NCBI RefSeq assembly: GCF_905147045.1
Contig: NC_065905.1
Span: 6,882,001 to 6,946,000, forward strand
Direction of reading: 5' to 3'
Length of the DNA stretch: 64,000 nucleotides
Source: Nymphalis io
Taxonomy: Eukaryota; Arthropoda; Insecta; Lepidoptera; Nymphalidae
Made by a program: the position numbers and the translations under genes. The notes under the pieces are model-generated. The model saw nothing but the letters and a program-made list of their open reading frames with translations, was not told where the DNA came from and searched no databases. Shown here piece after piece: positions 1-10,738 of this stretch (the first letter of the stretch is position 1; each line of letters starts with the position of its first letter).

Positions 1-924
1 TGAAATTTACTACCGATTCGGAAAGAAATAGTTACAGTATACAGTTTTGAAGTGCATCCACCAATCAAAAACGAATGAAAAAATAAGTGACATAGAAATG
101 ACCTAAATATGGATGTGACAAAATCAATAATTCCTTCGAGTTTGTATTTGGCATTCTAAAACATAACAAAGAACCTTTCTACGGAATGATATAATCTCGT
201 AGAATGCGCTTACTCGACTACGTTTCTTTATGGTAGTTTGACTGGCGGGATATAATGATAGAAGTTCAACAATATCGTCTGATTTATGAAAATTTCTACG
301 TGATATTTTCCTTACCGATAAAAACGGGACGAAATTTCAAAACTAATGAAATTATTAGAAGTGATTTTTTTTATTTAAAAATTTAAATTTCATATAAATA
401 TTAATTTTTTTTAGGATTCACATCAGTTGTATAAAAATGCATTCATTAAAATTTTTACAAGTTGGCAGGTAAAATTCAAGCCAATTTTCATTTATAATGA
501 CTTTTATCTTCAGTATTCCATGACCGCGTTCACCGTCGCTCATTTAAATATAATTAACTAAGGCTCGAAGATATAAAACTTTGAGCAAAAATATTAAAAT
601 ATTCGTTTTAAATTCGAAAACTTTTATTCGATTGTAGGAATTCGTTCCTTTAGAAACTCAGTGAAGACATAAAACTGAAGTTAAAATATTATTATTTAGA
701 CAAAGCGGGTAATTTTTCGTTTTAATACTTCCAATTTGACTGCGAGACTCTTAAATTATTCCTTTGTGCGCATTAACGTTCCATGCATAAAAAATAGTAC
801 ATAAGACTTTGCAAGCAAATGCGGTGAGTAGTATGTTTTTGTATATCCCTACTAAATTAGCTTTATGTGAAGGCAAGAAGATTTGTGATTCGTACTTACC
901 TGTGTGAGGGAGTCAAACTGCCTT
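1..924. other. AT-rich DNA, nothing recognised
   Basis: No frame of useful length, no RNA gene and no repeat I recognise. Homopolymer-rich A/T tracts dominate. Confidence 0.6.
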
Positions 925-1240
925 ATCGGTTTAATAGCATTAGTTAGTTGACTAGCTTATAGGGCTGTAGGTCCTGAGATCCTAGTTCGTTCCAATGAAG
1001 GATCCTAAACCTTTACTTTTCCTTTTTGTATATTAAGAAGTCCTTAGTTCTGAAGATATTTTTTTTTGTCGGTGGTGGCTCGTGCCTAAAGCGTTTTTAG
1101 CGGCTTGTGGCTGATCTTTTACGTCAGTTTGCTGTCACATCGTGAGAGTGATGCAATAAAGAGTAATCCTGTGCCTGCGCAAACACTTGTGCACCAAAAT
1201 ATCTCCTGCGAATGTGTCAAATCCCCGTCGAAGATGATCA
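925..1240 (+). repeat. SINE-C copy C1, decayed
   Basis: The first part reads as a degraded tRNA-like head: a tagttgactagctta A-box region, then cctagttcgttcc as a degenerate B box. The 3' part (gcgcaaacacttgtgcac, then aatatctcctgcg) matches the body of the other C copies near 9.9 kb and 18.3 kb. It is a tRNA-derived SINE by structure. The edges are soft and no target-site duplication was found. Confidence 0.5.
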
Positions 1241-1307
1241 ACAGGGCAAAATCTGACTATCATGTGAGAGAATCAATAGATATGTATTTATATAATTTCT
1301 GATGATT

Positions 1308-1481
1308 CTTTTTTTTTATATTCGCCGGGAGGGCAAATGACTCTACTCCACCTGATGGTAAGTGATAGTAGAGTCCAAACGCGACGACGGCCAGAACAGT
1401 CGGGAAGAATGTTCTGAACTAGCCGCCTTCGCCTTGCCGGCCCGCAAGATGCCTCTTCACGCCTCGTTTGAAGGAACTCGG
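1308..1481 (-). mobile_element. LINE F copy F1, 3' end only
   Basis: This closely matches the 3' end of the larger F element at 34990-36645, including the motif ccacctgatggtaagtg and the gacgacggccag stretch. A T-run at 1308-1317 is the poly(A) tail on the minus strand. The copy is heavily 5'-truncated, keeping only the last 30 or so codons and the 3' UTR. No target-site duplication was seen. Confidence 0.8.
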
Positions 1482-1849
1482 GTTGTTATATTGATCGATT
1501 TATTTATTGCACCCTATTTCCTTGCGCTAACTTTAAAAATACCATAGAACTTCAGACGATTGAGAAATTTAAATGATCAAACGCCTGCAACAAACACCAC
1601 ACAAAGTACGCTATGATAAAATTCACAACTATTTAATAAGGCGCCTTTAACTTTCTTTTGTTTAAAAGTTAGTTATCTAGTTGTTAAAACTAAATAATCT
1701 TACTAAGTTATCCGATCACTAAATAATTTTAAAAAATTAGCTATTATTTACTTTTTCTTAGTTTTGGATACCTATATCCGACGTAAATTATTTGAATTCG
1801 ATAATTGGATTGATGAACTTGATCATTTGAAATAGCTTTATTTGGGTAC
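1482..1849. other. AT-rich DNA between F1 and D1, nothing recognised
   Basis: A/T-rich spacer with no frame or repeat I can name. Confidence 0.5.
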
Positions 1850-1964
1850 GGGAACAGTGGGCGGTATGTGGGAACGGTAGACCAGTGTCCTAGGCGCCGA
1901 GTGCGCCCCCGAACATCGGACTATCCACTAAAAATCCAACGGTACCCCCTGTCTTTACTTGCGT
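1850..1964 (-). mobile_element. LINE D copy D1, part left of the RTE insertion
   Basis: The stretch gggaacagtggg ... gcgcccccgaacatcgga ... ccactaaaaa matches the better preserved copy at 44026-44292 in the same orientation. The RTE element interrupts this fragment, and the D1 sequence resumes at 4017. It is a 3'-end fragment of a GC-rich non-LTR element and carries no usable frame. Confidence 0.65.
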
Positions 1965-4016
1965 CAATCAATCAATCAATCAACAGCCAATCGTTGTCCA
2001 CTGCTGAACATAGGCCTCTCCCAGGGTGCGCCAAAGCTCCCTGTCCTCCGCCTTCCGCATCCAGTTGGTGCCCGCCACCTTCTTAAGGTCGTCGGTCCAC
2101 CTGGTTGGAGGGCGCCCTACGCTGCACTTGCCGATTCGCGGTCTCCACTCTAGGACTCGTCTGCTCCAACGGCCATCGGTCCTACGACATACGTGACCAG
2201 CCCACTGCCACTTCAGCCTGCTAATTTTGCAAGCTATGTCGGTGACTCCGGTTCTTTTCCGGATAATCTCATTTCTGATCTTATCCTTCAAAGATACTCT
2301 GAGCATAGCTCGCTCCATAGCACGCTGAGCGACTTTGAATTTGTGGACTAGTCCCGCAGTTAGTGTCCACGTTTCGGCACCGTATGTCATGGCAGGTAAG
2401 ACGCATTGGTTGAAGACTTTCGTCTTCAAAGGTTTCCCCTCGACGTATATCGGTCCCAGCACGACATGCCTATTGAACATGACCTTGGTCTTGTCCAAGT
2501 TTATACCGAGACCAACACACCGGGAAGACTCGCCTAGGCTACGCAGCATTTCGGTGAGTTGTTCCAGCGACTCTGCTATGATGACGATATCGTAGGCAAA
2601 TCGAAGGTGTGAGATGTACTCGCCGTTTACATTGACTCCATACCTAGTCCAATCCAGCGTCTTGAAAACGTCTTCCAACGCGTTGGTGAACAGTTTCGGG
2701 GATATTACATCCCCCTGTCTCACCCCTCTGCGCAGTTGGATCGCCTTCGTCTTACAGTCCTGGATGTGGACAGTCATTGTAGCGGCGTTGTACAGACATC
2801 TCAGTACCTCGATATATCTCCAATCGATATGACATCTCTGCAATGAGTCGAGCACTGCCCAAGTTTCGATGGAGTCGAAGGCTTTCTCGTAGTTCACAAA
2901 TGCCATACACAGCGGCTGATTGTACTCTTCGGTCTTCTGCACAATCTGCCGAACAGTATCGATGTGGTCCACGTTGCTGTAGCCTGATCGAAAGCCAGCT
3001 TGCTCTGGGGGCTGGAACTCGTCAAGTCGTCTGGCGAGACGGTTCGTGACGACTCTTGAGAACAGATTATACACGTGACTCAGGAGGGAGATTGGTCTGT
3101 AGTTTTTCAAGAGGGTTTTATCACCTTTCTTGAAAAATAGTACCACCTCACTCCCGCTCCACGTTTCCGGGGTCTTGCCATGTTGGATGACGGAATTAAA
3201 GAGGCTTGCTAGCTGTTTCAGGACCGGAGTCCCACCTGCCTTAAGCAACTCTGTTGTGATTCCGTCATCTCCCGGAGCTTTGTTGTTTTTAAGCTGTTCT
3301 AGAGCCGCCCTAATCTCGCCTTGGTCAATGACCGGGAGCTCCTCGGAGTAATGGCGCGTAAGAGGGGCGCGCTGGTCATCAATACTGATTCCCATGGGTT
3401 TATCCGATCTTGAAGAGGACAACTGCCCATAAAACCTCTCTACTTCTCCGACAATCTCAAGCCTAGAGGTAACGACTCCACCATTTTCAGTCTTAAGTTT
3501 TGTCAGACGCGGCCTCCCAAACTTGCGAGCGAACACTTTCGATCCCCGATTTTGCTCAATCGCAGCCTTGATGGCACGGGTATTGGAGCGTCGGAGATCG
3601 CGTCGCGTCAGCGTTTTTATTGTTCGGTTTAAGGCCTTATCTGATAAAAACGATGGTAGTTCTCGTCGTTTTCTCATGAGCTCGAGTGTCTCAGCAGAGA
3701 GTTTTGGTGCGTTGTCATTTCTCTGTGGCGGAAAACACTTGCGGGATGTGTTTTGCAGTATTTTGACCAGCTTGTCGGTTTTCTCATCAGTGCTGCTTAC
3801 GGTTTCCAACGCGGTGAATTGATTTTGAAGTTCCATTTGGAACTTTTCGGAGCCTTGAGCAGCTTGGAGCATGGTAGGTCGGAGAGTAGACCTCATCATT
3901 CTCGATCTTTCGGCTTTTAAGTCGATATTTAGAGTGCCTCGAAACAAGCGGTGATCACTTCCGGTGATAAATCTGTTGATCACTGAAACATCTCTAAATA
4001 TACTTACTTAATACTA
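1965..4016 (-). mobile_element. RTE-type non-LTR retrotransposon, 5'-truncated
   Basis: A minus-strand insertion of about 2.05 kb flanked by a perfect 10-bp target-site duplication, ttacttgcgt, at 1955-1964 and 4017-4026. The 3' end is a short tandem repeat (TTGA)n, seen as tcaatcaatca on the plus strand, instead of poly(A); RTE/BovB-like elements typically end this way. The 5' side is cut inside the endonuclease domain. Family A SINEs in this window share its last 45 or so bases. Three smaller pieces of the family lie at 11583-11745, 45948-46012 and 47698-48028. Confidence 0.85.
1980..3983 (-). pseudogene. RTE reverse transcriptase frame, catalytic aspartates lost
   Basis: A 667-codon frame. 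Residues 9-14 (SDHRLF) are the last motif of an apurinic-type endonuclease domain whose front is missing. The RT domain spans roughly residues 220-490: NNKAPGDDGI, KNYRPISLL, AGFRSG, motif A near 361-372, RQGDVISPKLF, and motif C near 462-466. The C-terminal part has WAGHVCR and GRPPTRW, typical of this LINE class. Motif A reads FVNYEKAFD, so the first catalytic Asp is Asn (residue 364, codon AAC). Motif C reads FAYD instead of FADD, so the first Asp is Tyr (residue 464, codon TAC). Around residue 520, GKPLK runs straight into TKVFNQ; relatives normally carry about 50 more residues there, so an in-frame deletion is likely. The first codon is GTG and is not a natural start; the frame runs open a little further upstream. 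The product, if made, should lack polymerase activity. Confidence 0.85.
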
Positions 4017-4055
4017 TTACTTGCGTATGCAACTGTAATTCCGTAATTTTCCTTA
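4017..4055 (-). mobile_element. LINE D copy D1, part right of the RTE insertion
   Basis: After the duplicated ttacttgcgt, the sequence atgcaactgtaattccgtaa lines up loosely with the D2 continuation (cgcattcttccgtaac at about 44187). This supports an RTE insertion into an older D fragment. The match is short and diverged. Confidence 0.4.
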
Positions 4056-4746
4056 TCTTATCCCTGATTATTAAAAATGTAATTTTTCATCAATAGCGTA
4101 ATTTATGATTTTTAAGAATTTCTTTTCACTTTTGAAGTTATAAAGTTATTTATTTAAGTACTTGATTAAGACAGTTCCAAGTTTAACAAGATTGCGCTTT
4201 GAAAAATGCTAGCGAGTCACTTAGTCTTAAATTTATTTATGAAATAAAAACCAAGTTGAAAAGACCATTGATCGATTAAAAAACGTGAAGTCTAAATTCG
4301 AAAACTACTAAACTAGGTCGGATTCAGATGGGAAAGTCCCACCCCAGAATACTCGGGATCTCTGTAGAGGAAAGAGGTGGGGGTACATGAATCATTGTCA
4401 TAGTTTACACATAGACCTACAATATAGATAGACCATATAAAGACAACTATCCATAGAATAAAGCTTTGTAAATAATGAAAATATTACTCTAAATAAAAAA
4501 TTACAGTAAATATCTGATGAACGAAAAACCATATAGAAAAGGTACAGGCCCTTAGATAATCAGTTTATGCTTGACGGCAGATTTTTCATGGTAGAGTAAT
4601 ATATCGTATGTATGTTATACAGCAATGTATGACATAAGACATAGTCATAGGTATTCATGTGGATAGTTATAAAGTAAGAGGAAGAACATAAAAACAAAAA
4701 GAATTGACTGAGAGATGACATGTGGAGGGGAAGCGTTGTTACTCTA
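4056..4746. other. AT-rich DNA, nothing recognised
   Basis: Apart from a short GC-rich patch near 4316-4390 (gggaaagtcccacccc, then gaggtgggggtac), which I could not assign, nothing is visible. Confidence 0.5.
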
Positions 4747-5325
4747 GTTGGTGGTCGGGCTATGTGCAAGACCGTCTGGGTGGGCATCACCCACTTACAT
4801 ATTCACATATTCTACCATCAAACAACAATACTTAGTATTGTTTAATATTTTTGTGTTCCGGTTTCGAGAATGAGCGAGCCAGTCCGATTATAGACACAAG
4901 GGACATAACATCTTGGCTACAAAGTCGCTAGCGCATTAGCAGTGTAAGTAACAGTAACAGCCTATTAATATCCCACTACTGGGCTACGGCCTCCTCTCCC
5001 TTTTTGAGGAGAAGGTTTAGAGCTTATTCCACCACGCTGCTCCAATGCGGGTTGGTAGAATACACATGTGACATAATTTCAATTAAATTAGACACATGCA
5101 GGTTTCCTTACGATGTTTTCCTTCACCGTCAAGCACGAGATGAATTATAATCACAAAATTTAGCACATGAAAATTCAGTGGTGCTTGCCCGGGTTTGAAC
5201 CCACGATCATCGGTTAAGATTCACGCAATCTAACCACTAGGCCATATCGGCTTTTTTTTTTGCTTTGACCAAGCAGTGTAAGTAATGAATAATATTTATT
5301 ACAGAACCAATGTATATTGGAACTA
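4747..5325 (+). repeat. Repeat B copy B1, split by SINE A1
   Basis: Positions 4747-4951 match the 5' two-thirds of family B: ttggtggtcgggc, tgtgcaag, then gtgttccggttt and ggacataacatcttgg. The match resumes after SINE A1 at 5272 (agtgtaagtaatgaataat, then ccaatgtatattgg). B1 is therefore the older, interrupted host element. Its 3' A-tract is not preserved. Confidence 0.7.
4952..5271 (-). mobile_element. SINE-A copy A1 with 14-bp target-site duplication
   Basis: Near full-length family A SINE on the minus strand. On that strand it starts with a tRNA-like head (A box around ggcctagtggtta, B box ggttcaaaccc) and ends ggcctgttactgt. The element is bracketed by a perfect 14-bp repeat, agcagtgtaagtaa, at 4938-4951 and 5272-5285. 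The A/T run at 5252-5260 lies just outside the head. Confidence 0.85.
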
Positions 5326-6732
5326 GTTACACTTATAATAGGGTCGCCCTTTTAGTGTTACACAAAATATTTAGGCAAGTTCTCACATTTGGATCGAAAT
5401 GGATGATCTTCTCCGTTATAAATGAAATGTATTGTAATTATCGGAATAATTAATTATGAAAACAGCATGTGAATTTTGCCTACATCATGCAACTAGTAAT
5501 ACGTGATCGAGAAATATGTTCCTACAGTCATACAGTTCACGTAGTGTGAGTCAAACACTTGCTTAAGCATTATTGCTTATTATTATTAACTGATAGTTAG
5601 GTTTTTGCACTTTATTTCTTATATTATTTCTGTATATATAATAATCTAGTCTTATCTGAGCAAATTAAAAAATAAACTGATATATCCAAATAAATAGATC
5701 GCTAAATCCTATATCTACATTCATACATTTTTGTATGAATGTGATTGGTACACCGAAAAGTTTAATATATTGTTCTTGATTTGATGTTTCGAAATTCGAA
5801 CAATCCAGTTTGAATAACCATACCACTCTATTTCAAACCCAATTTAATTCAATGTATTTTCTTATGAACCTCAAAGTTGCAAATGTTTATTGGCAGAAGT
5901 GAGCACTTCGCACTTCATACCATCACAAAGTCCCTCAAATTATATTGCTTTCTGTATAATACTATCTCTACAAAACATATTTTTAGTTTATACTCGTACA
6001 TCGGTTTAAAACATTTATGACGTCAGCAAGTAACTCTAGAACTTTTCTCATTATTTTTTATAACTCTGGAGGATAGATCTCGTTGGAAAACCGTTGTTAT
6101 AGTTCACTTTAATTTAATATTGTTTCTTAAATAGACCATTAATATATTGTTTACTTTGTATATTTTTCAACACTTAAAACAACACAGGCTTTCAATAAAA
6201 TTAATAAAAATGCGATCAATAATTATATATATATGTATAGCGCATTTTTGACCAAGCGAGCTAAAATCAGTGGATAGCAGACATCTATTTAATATTTATT
6301 GGACGTTTTTTATTTACCCTTTAATCAATTAATTTAGTCACATATATTACTTGTTAAATACTGAATTGATTAAGGTTTTAGCTACTCATGTATGTTTTAT
6401 GTATATATATTTACTTTTATACTTTAGATGTTGAATGTGAATAACAAAGTGTCATTCATTAATAATATTATACTTTATCGGTCTTACGTCTTATAACAGT
6501 TGCTTAGCGAGTGATTAGTAAAACAATGGTGTGTCTCCTTCTTTAGAATGTCCAATAATAGAAGAAAGAGTGAAATCAGTGTTTAAGTAAACATCCGCTA
6601 CGTAACGTTTATAAGTAATGTCGTATAAGTTTATTGAGCCGAAATTTTGCCATATTTATGAGTATTTTACCTATATTGATAAATTATTATAACCAATTTT
6701 AATATTTAATCATAGCATAAAATTTATTATAA
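5326..6732. other. AT-rich DNA with one small hairpin
   Basis: No gene or named repeat. An 11-bp perfect inverted repeat with a TTTT spacer lies at 5717-5742 (arms acattcataca / tgtatgaatgt). Confidence 0.5.
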
Positions 6733-7020
6733 GGTCCTCCAGACCGATTTCGGTCACGGCGCCCAATCTCAAGAGAGAATTGCCAACTGCTTTACGTGCT
6801 TTCCGGGGCACGACAGTATACACATTACCTGGAACATAACTTACAAACACATAACTTCTCTGGAAGTTGATAGTGGCAGCCCGGAGTCTGCTCCGAGCTG
6901 CTACTGAGAATTTTCGACAGAAAAATCCAATAACTTTTTATTGGCCTGACTTGTCATTTGAACCCAGGACCTCCGGGTCTGCGACTTTACATCTAGCCAT
7001 TAGACCAACTAGTTAGTCAA
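6733..7020 (-). repeat. SINE-C copy C2, best preserved
   Basis: On the minus strand the head reads ggtctaatggctagatg, then gtcctgggttcaaatg, giving A and B boxes of a tRNA-derived SINE. The body includes gctcggagcagactccggg. The 3' end reads gattgggcgccgtgaccg and ggtctggaggacctt. This copy anchors my reading of the other C fragments. Confidence 0.65.
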
Positions 7021-7533
7021 ATTTATTAAATACCTATGTAAGTACATATGTATGTAATCAGCTATATGCACAGCACGTGATACGCATTCGCTGTTAGGTT
7101 TTTTTTAATAATATAAAATTAATTAAGGCGTGAATAATTCGCATGTTTCCTCTCAATTCGACCGGTCAAGAATTAATTGGTCCGCGAGGTTAAAGTATAC
7201 TAGTTCGCATTTCGATGGCGTGACTAAAACACTTATTATACCAATTTTTTTAATGTTCTTTTACCTGGAAATTCTTAACAATAATAAAAAATACAGTCCT
7301 ATGCATTACTTATGAAATTTACTTTTATATACGTTTGCTTTTATGTTCGATAAAAGATTTAGGTAACTTTTAGTAGTTTTACTATTACTTATATATTCTT
7401 TCTTTAAAATCACCATTCCTGTGTGTGTGATAATTCAATAAATTTTTCATCATGCATCTTTACTGTTGTATACCGATGATATGAAAATCTTTAAAGTTAT
7501 TGTTAAGCCTTCGGATTGCAGCCTTTTGCAAAA

Positions 7534-7535
<2 letters not shown>
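7021..7535. other. AT-rich DNA, nothing recognised
   Basis: No feature seen. A 61-codon plus-strand frame at 7130-7315 has no recognisable content. Confidence 0.5.

Positions 7536-7596
<61 letters not shown>
7536..7596. repeat. (TA)n microsatellite
   Basis: About 60 bp of uninterrupted TA dinucleotides, directly abutting the 3' end of the minus-strand RT remnant. It may have grown from that element's tail. Confidence 0.95.
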
Positions 7597-7601
<5 letters not shown>

Positions 7602-8255
7602 ATTGTTGATGAACAAAACAATTGAGCGTACAAGAAAACATGTCCAAGTCATTAAACTTCCTATTGTAGCTCTTACAAGAGCGATATTTAAATTCGTTTT
7701 GAGCATAATTAGTTCGAGTGGAGGTGGAGGGTAAGTGGAAAAAAGCACTATTGCGTGTGTTCACTTTTTTACATCTAAAGTAAATTTTGCTTAAAAGATA
7801 TGGACTATCATTCAAGTTATGTATTAGTTTAAATAAAAAATTTTGATCTCGCATTGTACGACGATCCAGTAAGGAAATCATTGAGGCGGATTTTGATTCA
7901 GAGTGAAATATTTAGAATTAAAATATTTAACGAATTTATGTTGATTTTTTTCTATTGTATCAATGTACGTTTTATATTGTGGATTCCAGACTATAGAAAC
8001 ATATTCCAGCAATGAACGGACAAAGCAATTATATAACAGTACAAAGGTTGTGTCATTTTTAAAATATTTACTAATCCCGAGTATAAAGCCAAGCATTTGA
8101 AATGCCTTGGCAACTATATAATCTGTATGGAATTTGAATGTTGATTTGCTGTCTACGTATATCCCCAAGTTACTATCGGGTAATATTGTCATTATTAAAT
8201 TTATAATTAAAAAATATTGGATTTGACTTTGGCTGTTTGTTAAATTTTTGAATCT
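7597..8255 (-). pseudogene. Jockey-type LINE, C-terminal RT remnant, frameshifted
   Basis: Three pieces in different frames together read as the tail of a jockey-like ORF2. PKSNPIFFNYK lies around 8200-8232. LGIYVDSKSTFKFH and LLYNCFVRSLLEYVSIVW lie within 7878-8192, matching the region after RT motif C (LGVxFDSKLTF and LVRSxLEYxSxVW in the family). RRTMRDQNFLFKLIHN to KSYN lies within 7600-7881. At least two frameshifts separate them, one near 7880 and one near 8200. The (TA)n run follows the 3' end. This is an old dead copy; there is no catalytic core. Confidence 0.75.
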
Positions 8256-8743
8256 TCATAATTATTATTTATAATTTACTAAATTGCTTGTTTACTGTCA
8301 TATTTGAATTAGTTATAAGTGGAAACTTGATTGGTGTGTGAACGAGTTAATTGTTGTATAATGTATGTGGTGTGTACTGTATGTTTCCCCATTATAATAA
8401 AAAAATATAAAATATAAATCATCGCAATATTACACAATTGAAAAATAAAACAAAATTCATAAAAGCATACATTTACAAGTCTAATAAACATGGTTTTCCC
8501 GATTTACTGTAAACGCTATATTATATGAATTCAGTTAAAAAAAGCAAAAGGTCTTTTAAATATTTATTTTTAATTTTTAACAACCTTTTGTAAAATTGTC
8601 AACATTTAATTTTATTTTTCATTTATTGAAATGTACATGGGAAAATACCCAATATGTTTTCAACTCCAGTCTTTATACGGATGTAAATGGTTACTCCAGT
8701 TTTTTAATAAAACGTGACTGCTTTTTGATGATGTGCCTTTTGT

Positions 8744-8797
8744 GAAATGTATGTAAATATATATGTATGTACATAAATATATATTTACATACATTTC
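8744..8797. repeat. Perfect inverted repeat, 20-bp arms
   Basis: Arms 8744-8763 and 8778-8797 are perfect reverse complements (gaaatgtatgtaaatatata on the left) around a 14-base spacer. They are AT-rich, so chance is possible. No flanking element was identified. Confidence 0.8.
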
Positions 8798-9169
8798 GAC
8801 TATATCTTATATTAAAAATTCTACCTATGATCAACGTATTATATGCACTGAGTAATCTTAGCTTATCATGATACACATAAGATTATAGCGAAACATTAAT
8901 ACTCCCCAATATATCAAGGTTACAGTTACATTTTAGCTTGAAGAAAACAGTCACAAGAATAATCTTACAGTTGAATGAAACAAAATGTGAGTTTTTTTTT
9001 AATTATAATACAACAGTCACAGAAATACGGTAAAATGACCAAAAAGGTATTACGTTATTATATGTATAGTTATAATACTATATAATTTAATAGCTTAAAA
9101 ACAAAATATGTAGATGGATTTGAATAAGAAAGAAAATCATGTGATAAGTCTTAACACTATTTGGATACA

Positions 9170-9258
9170 AAACTTAAGGCACTCAACTAAATAACCTTTG
9201 TCAAAGCACTCGCCGTAACGAAGCTTTTAAAGTAAAGCTTCGATACTGCCTTAAGTTT
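9170..9258. repeat. Nested inverted repeats
   Basis: Outer arms aaacttaaggca (9170-9181) and tgccttaagttt (9247-9258) enclose an inner hairpin with arms cgaagcttt and aaagcttcg at about 9219-9242. The outer spacer is asymmetric. Confidence 0.6.
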
Positions 9259-9433
9259 GTCAAGTCTATATTTATCCTCCCATCATTGATAGTAGAGCTT
9301 AGTTGGTTTGTCTAGATACTACTATACTAAATATTACTTAGTCCATTAGGTATATTTATTGGGACCACATGTGATTGAAATTATATTTTTATATATATTT
9401 TGTGATAGTCTATGGCACAGCCATTTCGGCTTT

Positions 9434-9624
9434 TCAAGCCGAGATGGCCCAGTGGTAAGAACGCGTGAATCTTAACCAATGATCGTGGGTTCAAGCCCGG
9501 GCAAGCACCACTGCATTTTCATGTGCTTAATTTGTTATTATAATTCAGAATAAGCTCCAAACCTCCTCAAAAGGGAGAGGAGGCCTTAGCCTAGCAGTGG
9601 TATATTCACAGGCTGTTACTGCAA
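9434..9624 (+). mobile_element. SINE-A copy A2, internal deletion
   Basis: The head is intact (gccgagatggcccagtggta, then gggttcaagcccgggc). The sequence jumps from ttataattca straight to gaataagctccaaacc, so about 110 central bases are missing. The 3' end, ggctgttactgc, is present. No clear target-site duplication. Confidence 0.8.
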
Positions 9625-9699
9625 AGTAACTTTTGAACTATATAAGGTCTATCTTGTTGTATATTAAATAGAAAAAAATATGTACAATACAATTATTAT

Positions 9700-10036
9700 T
9701 AATGATATAGTTGCTAGATCATAAAGCTGCAGATTACAAGTTCAAACCTGGTGTTCGGCAACTAAAATGTTATTACATTTTTTTATTAGGAATTTCTCAG
9801 TAGTATCGCAACTTCCAATATTGACAATGTTAGCACTCTCGTGTTCCAAAAAATAATGCCGTTGCTCCTGCTCGGGAACTCTCTCTGTGTCATTTCATGT
9901 TAGATTGTCATCTCATGTATCGGATTATGTATTTACACACATACACAAGCACTATAATATTTCCTTCGTAGTTGGTTATTCTCCCTTAAGAGTTGCCGCT
10001 ATGACCGAAATTAGTCAGTCGGACATCATCTTCTTC
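9700..10036 (+). repeat. SINE-C copy C3, decayed, near full length
   Basis: Starts with a tRNA-like head (agttgctagatcataaag, then caagttcaaacctgg). The body carries acacatacacaagcactata, and the 3' end reads gttgccgctatgaccgaaat followed by cggacatcatc, as in C2. Substitutions are frequent. Confidence 0.55.
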
Positions 10037-10104
10037 AATACATATAATAAAATTTTAACAGGCCGATGATGTCAGTACATTAAAGATATTGGAAAAAAGT
10101 AATA

Positions 10105-10262
10105 TAGAATTTTTGTCTGTCTATACCTTTGTATCCGCATCACACAAAAACTACTGCACAGAATTGAATGCAGTTTTCACCGATGTGTTGCTAGAGGTCT
10201 TACTTAAAATATAGGCTTCATTTTCCGGAGGAAAATATCGTATTCCGATATATAATATTACC
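10105..10262. repeat. Probable old repeat tail, unclassified
   Basis: The stretch tttttgtctgtctatacctttg ... cagttttcacc ... ataggcttcattttccggagg has the wording of lepidopteran repeat ends I have seen (a run of tctgtctgt, then gttttcacc). I cannot assign a family and orientation is uncertain. Confidence 0.3.
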
Positions 10263-10592
10263 CGGAATTTACATTATTCAATGAACTGTTTATGTTTTAA
10301 AGATTTGTCTAAACCGATGTCAACCGATGGCAACTAATCAAATCATATATGAATAAAAAAACAATAATTAGCTTAATTTCATTATAAAGAAAGCCATAGA
10401 GCATAAAGAAGAAGAACAAGAAAATACAATAAACAGAAATTACAAATAAGAACAGGGCGAACCTATTGCGAGTTAGCTTTTCCTATAGCAAAATATAATT
10501 ATTTATCTACATTCCATACTAATATTATAAAGACATAAAATTTTAATTTTTTTTTTGCTTGTTTATGACGGATAAACAAAATGTATTGCATG
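10263..10592. other. AT-rich DNA, nothing recognised
   Basis: No feature seen. Confidence 0.5.
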
Positions 10593-10738
10593 TTTTTTTT
10601 TATAGAAAAGATAGGCAGACGATCAAATGGGCCACCTGATGACACTGGTAAGTTGACACCAACGCCCATAGATATTGGCATATCTAATGAATGGGTGGTA
10701 CCTCCCAAGCGAGCTTGCACAAAGACCTACCACCAGTA
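10593..10738 (-). repeat. Repeat B copy B2, internal deletion
   Basis: Starts at a T-run (the A-tail on the minus strand), then gggccacctgatg and gtaagttgacaccaacgccc. After ttggcatatc it jumps to gaatgggtggtacctccc, so the middle of the element, about 150 bases, is gone. The far end, cctaccaccagta, is intact. Confidence 0.8.

Larger units (their letters stand above)
8256..9433. other. AT-rich DNA with two inverted repeats
   Basis: Holds a 20-bp-arm hairpin at 8744-8797 and a two-level inverted repeat at 9170-9258, listed separately. Otherwise nothing recognised. Confidence 0.5.

Noticed and set aside
2335..3822. Several plus-strand frames of 68-99 codons
   Set aside because: They lie antisense to the RTE reverse transcriptase frame and show no domain of their own.
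7450..7881. A 143-codon minus-strand frame as a gene
   Set aside because: Its middle is the (TA)n microsatellite read as Tyr/Ile repeats. Only the first part is real, and that is LINE remnant.
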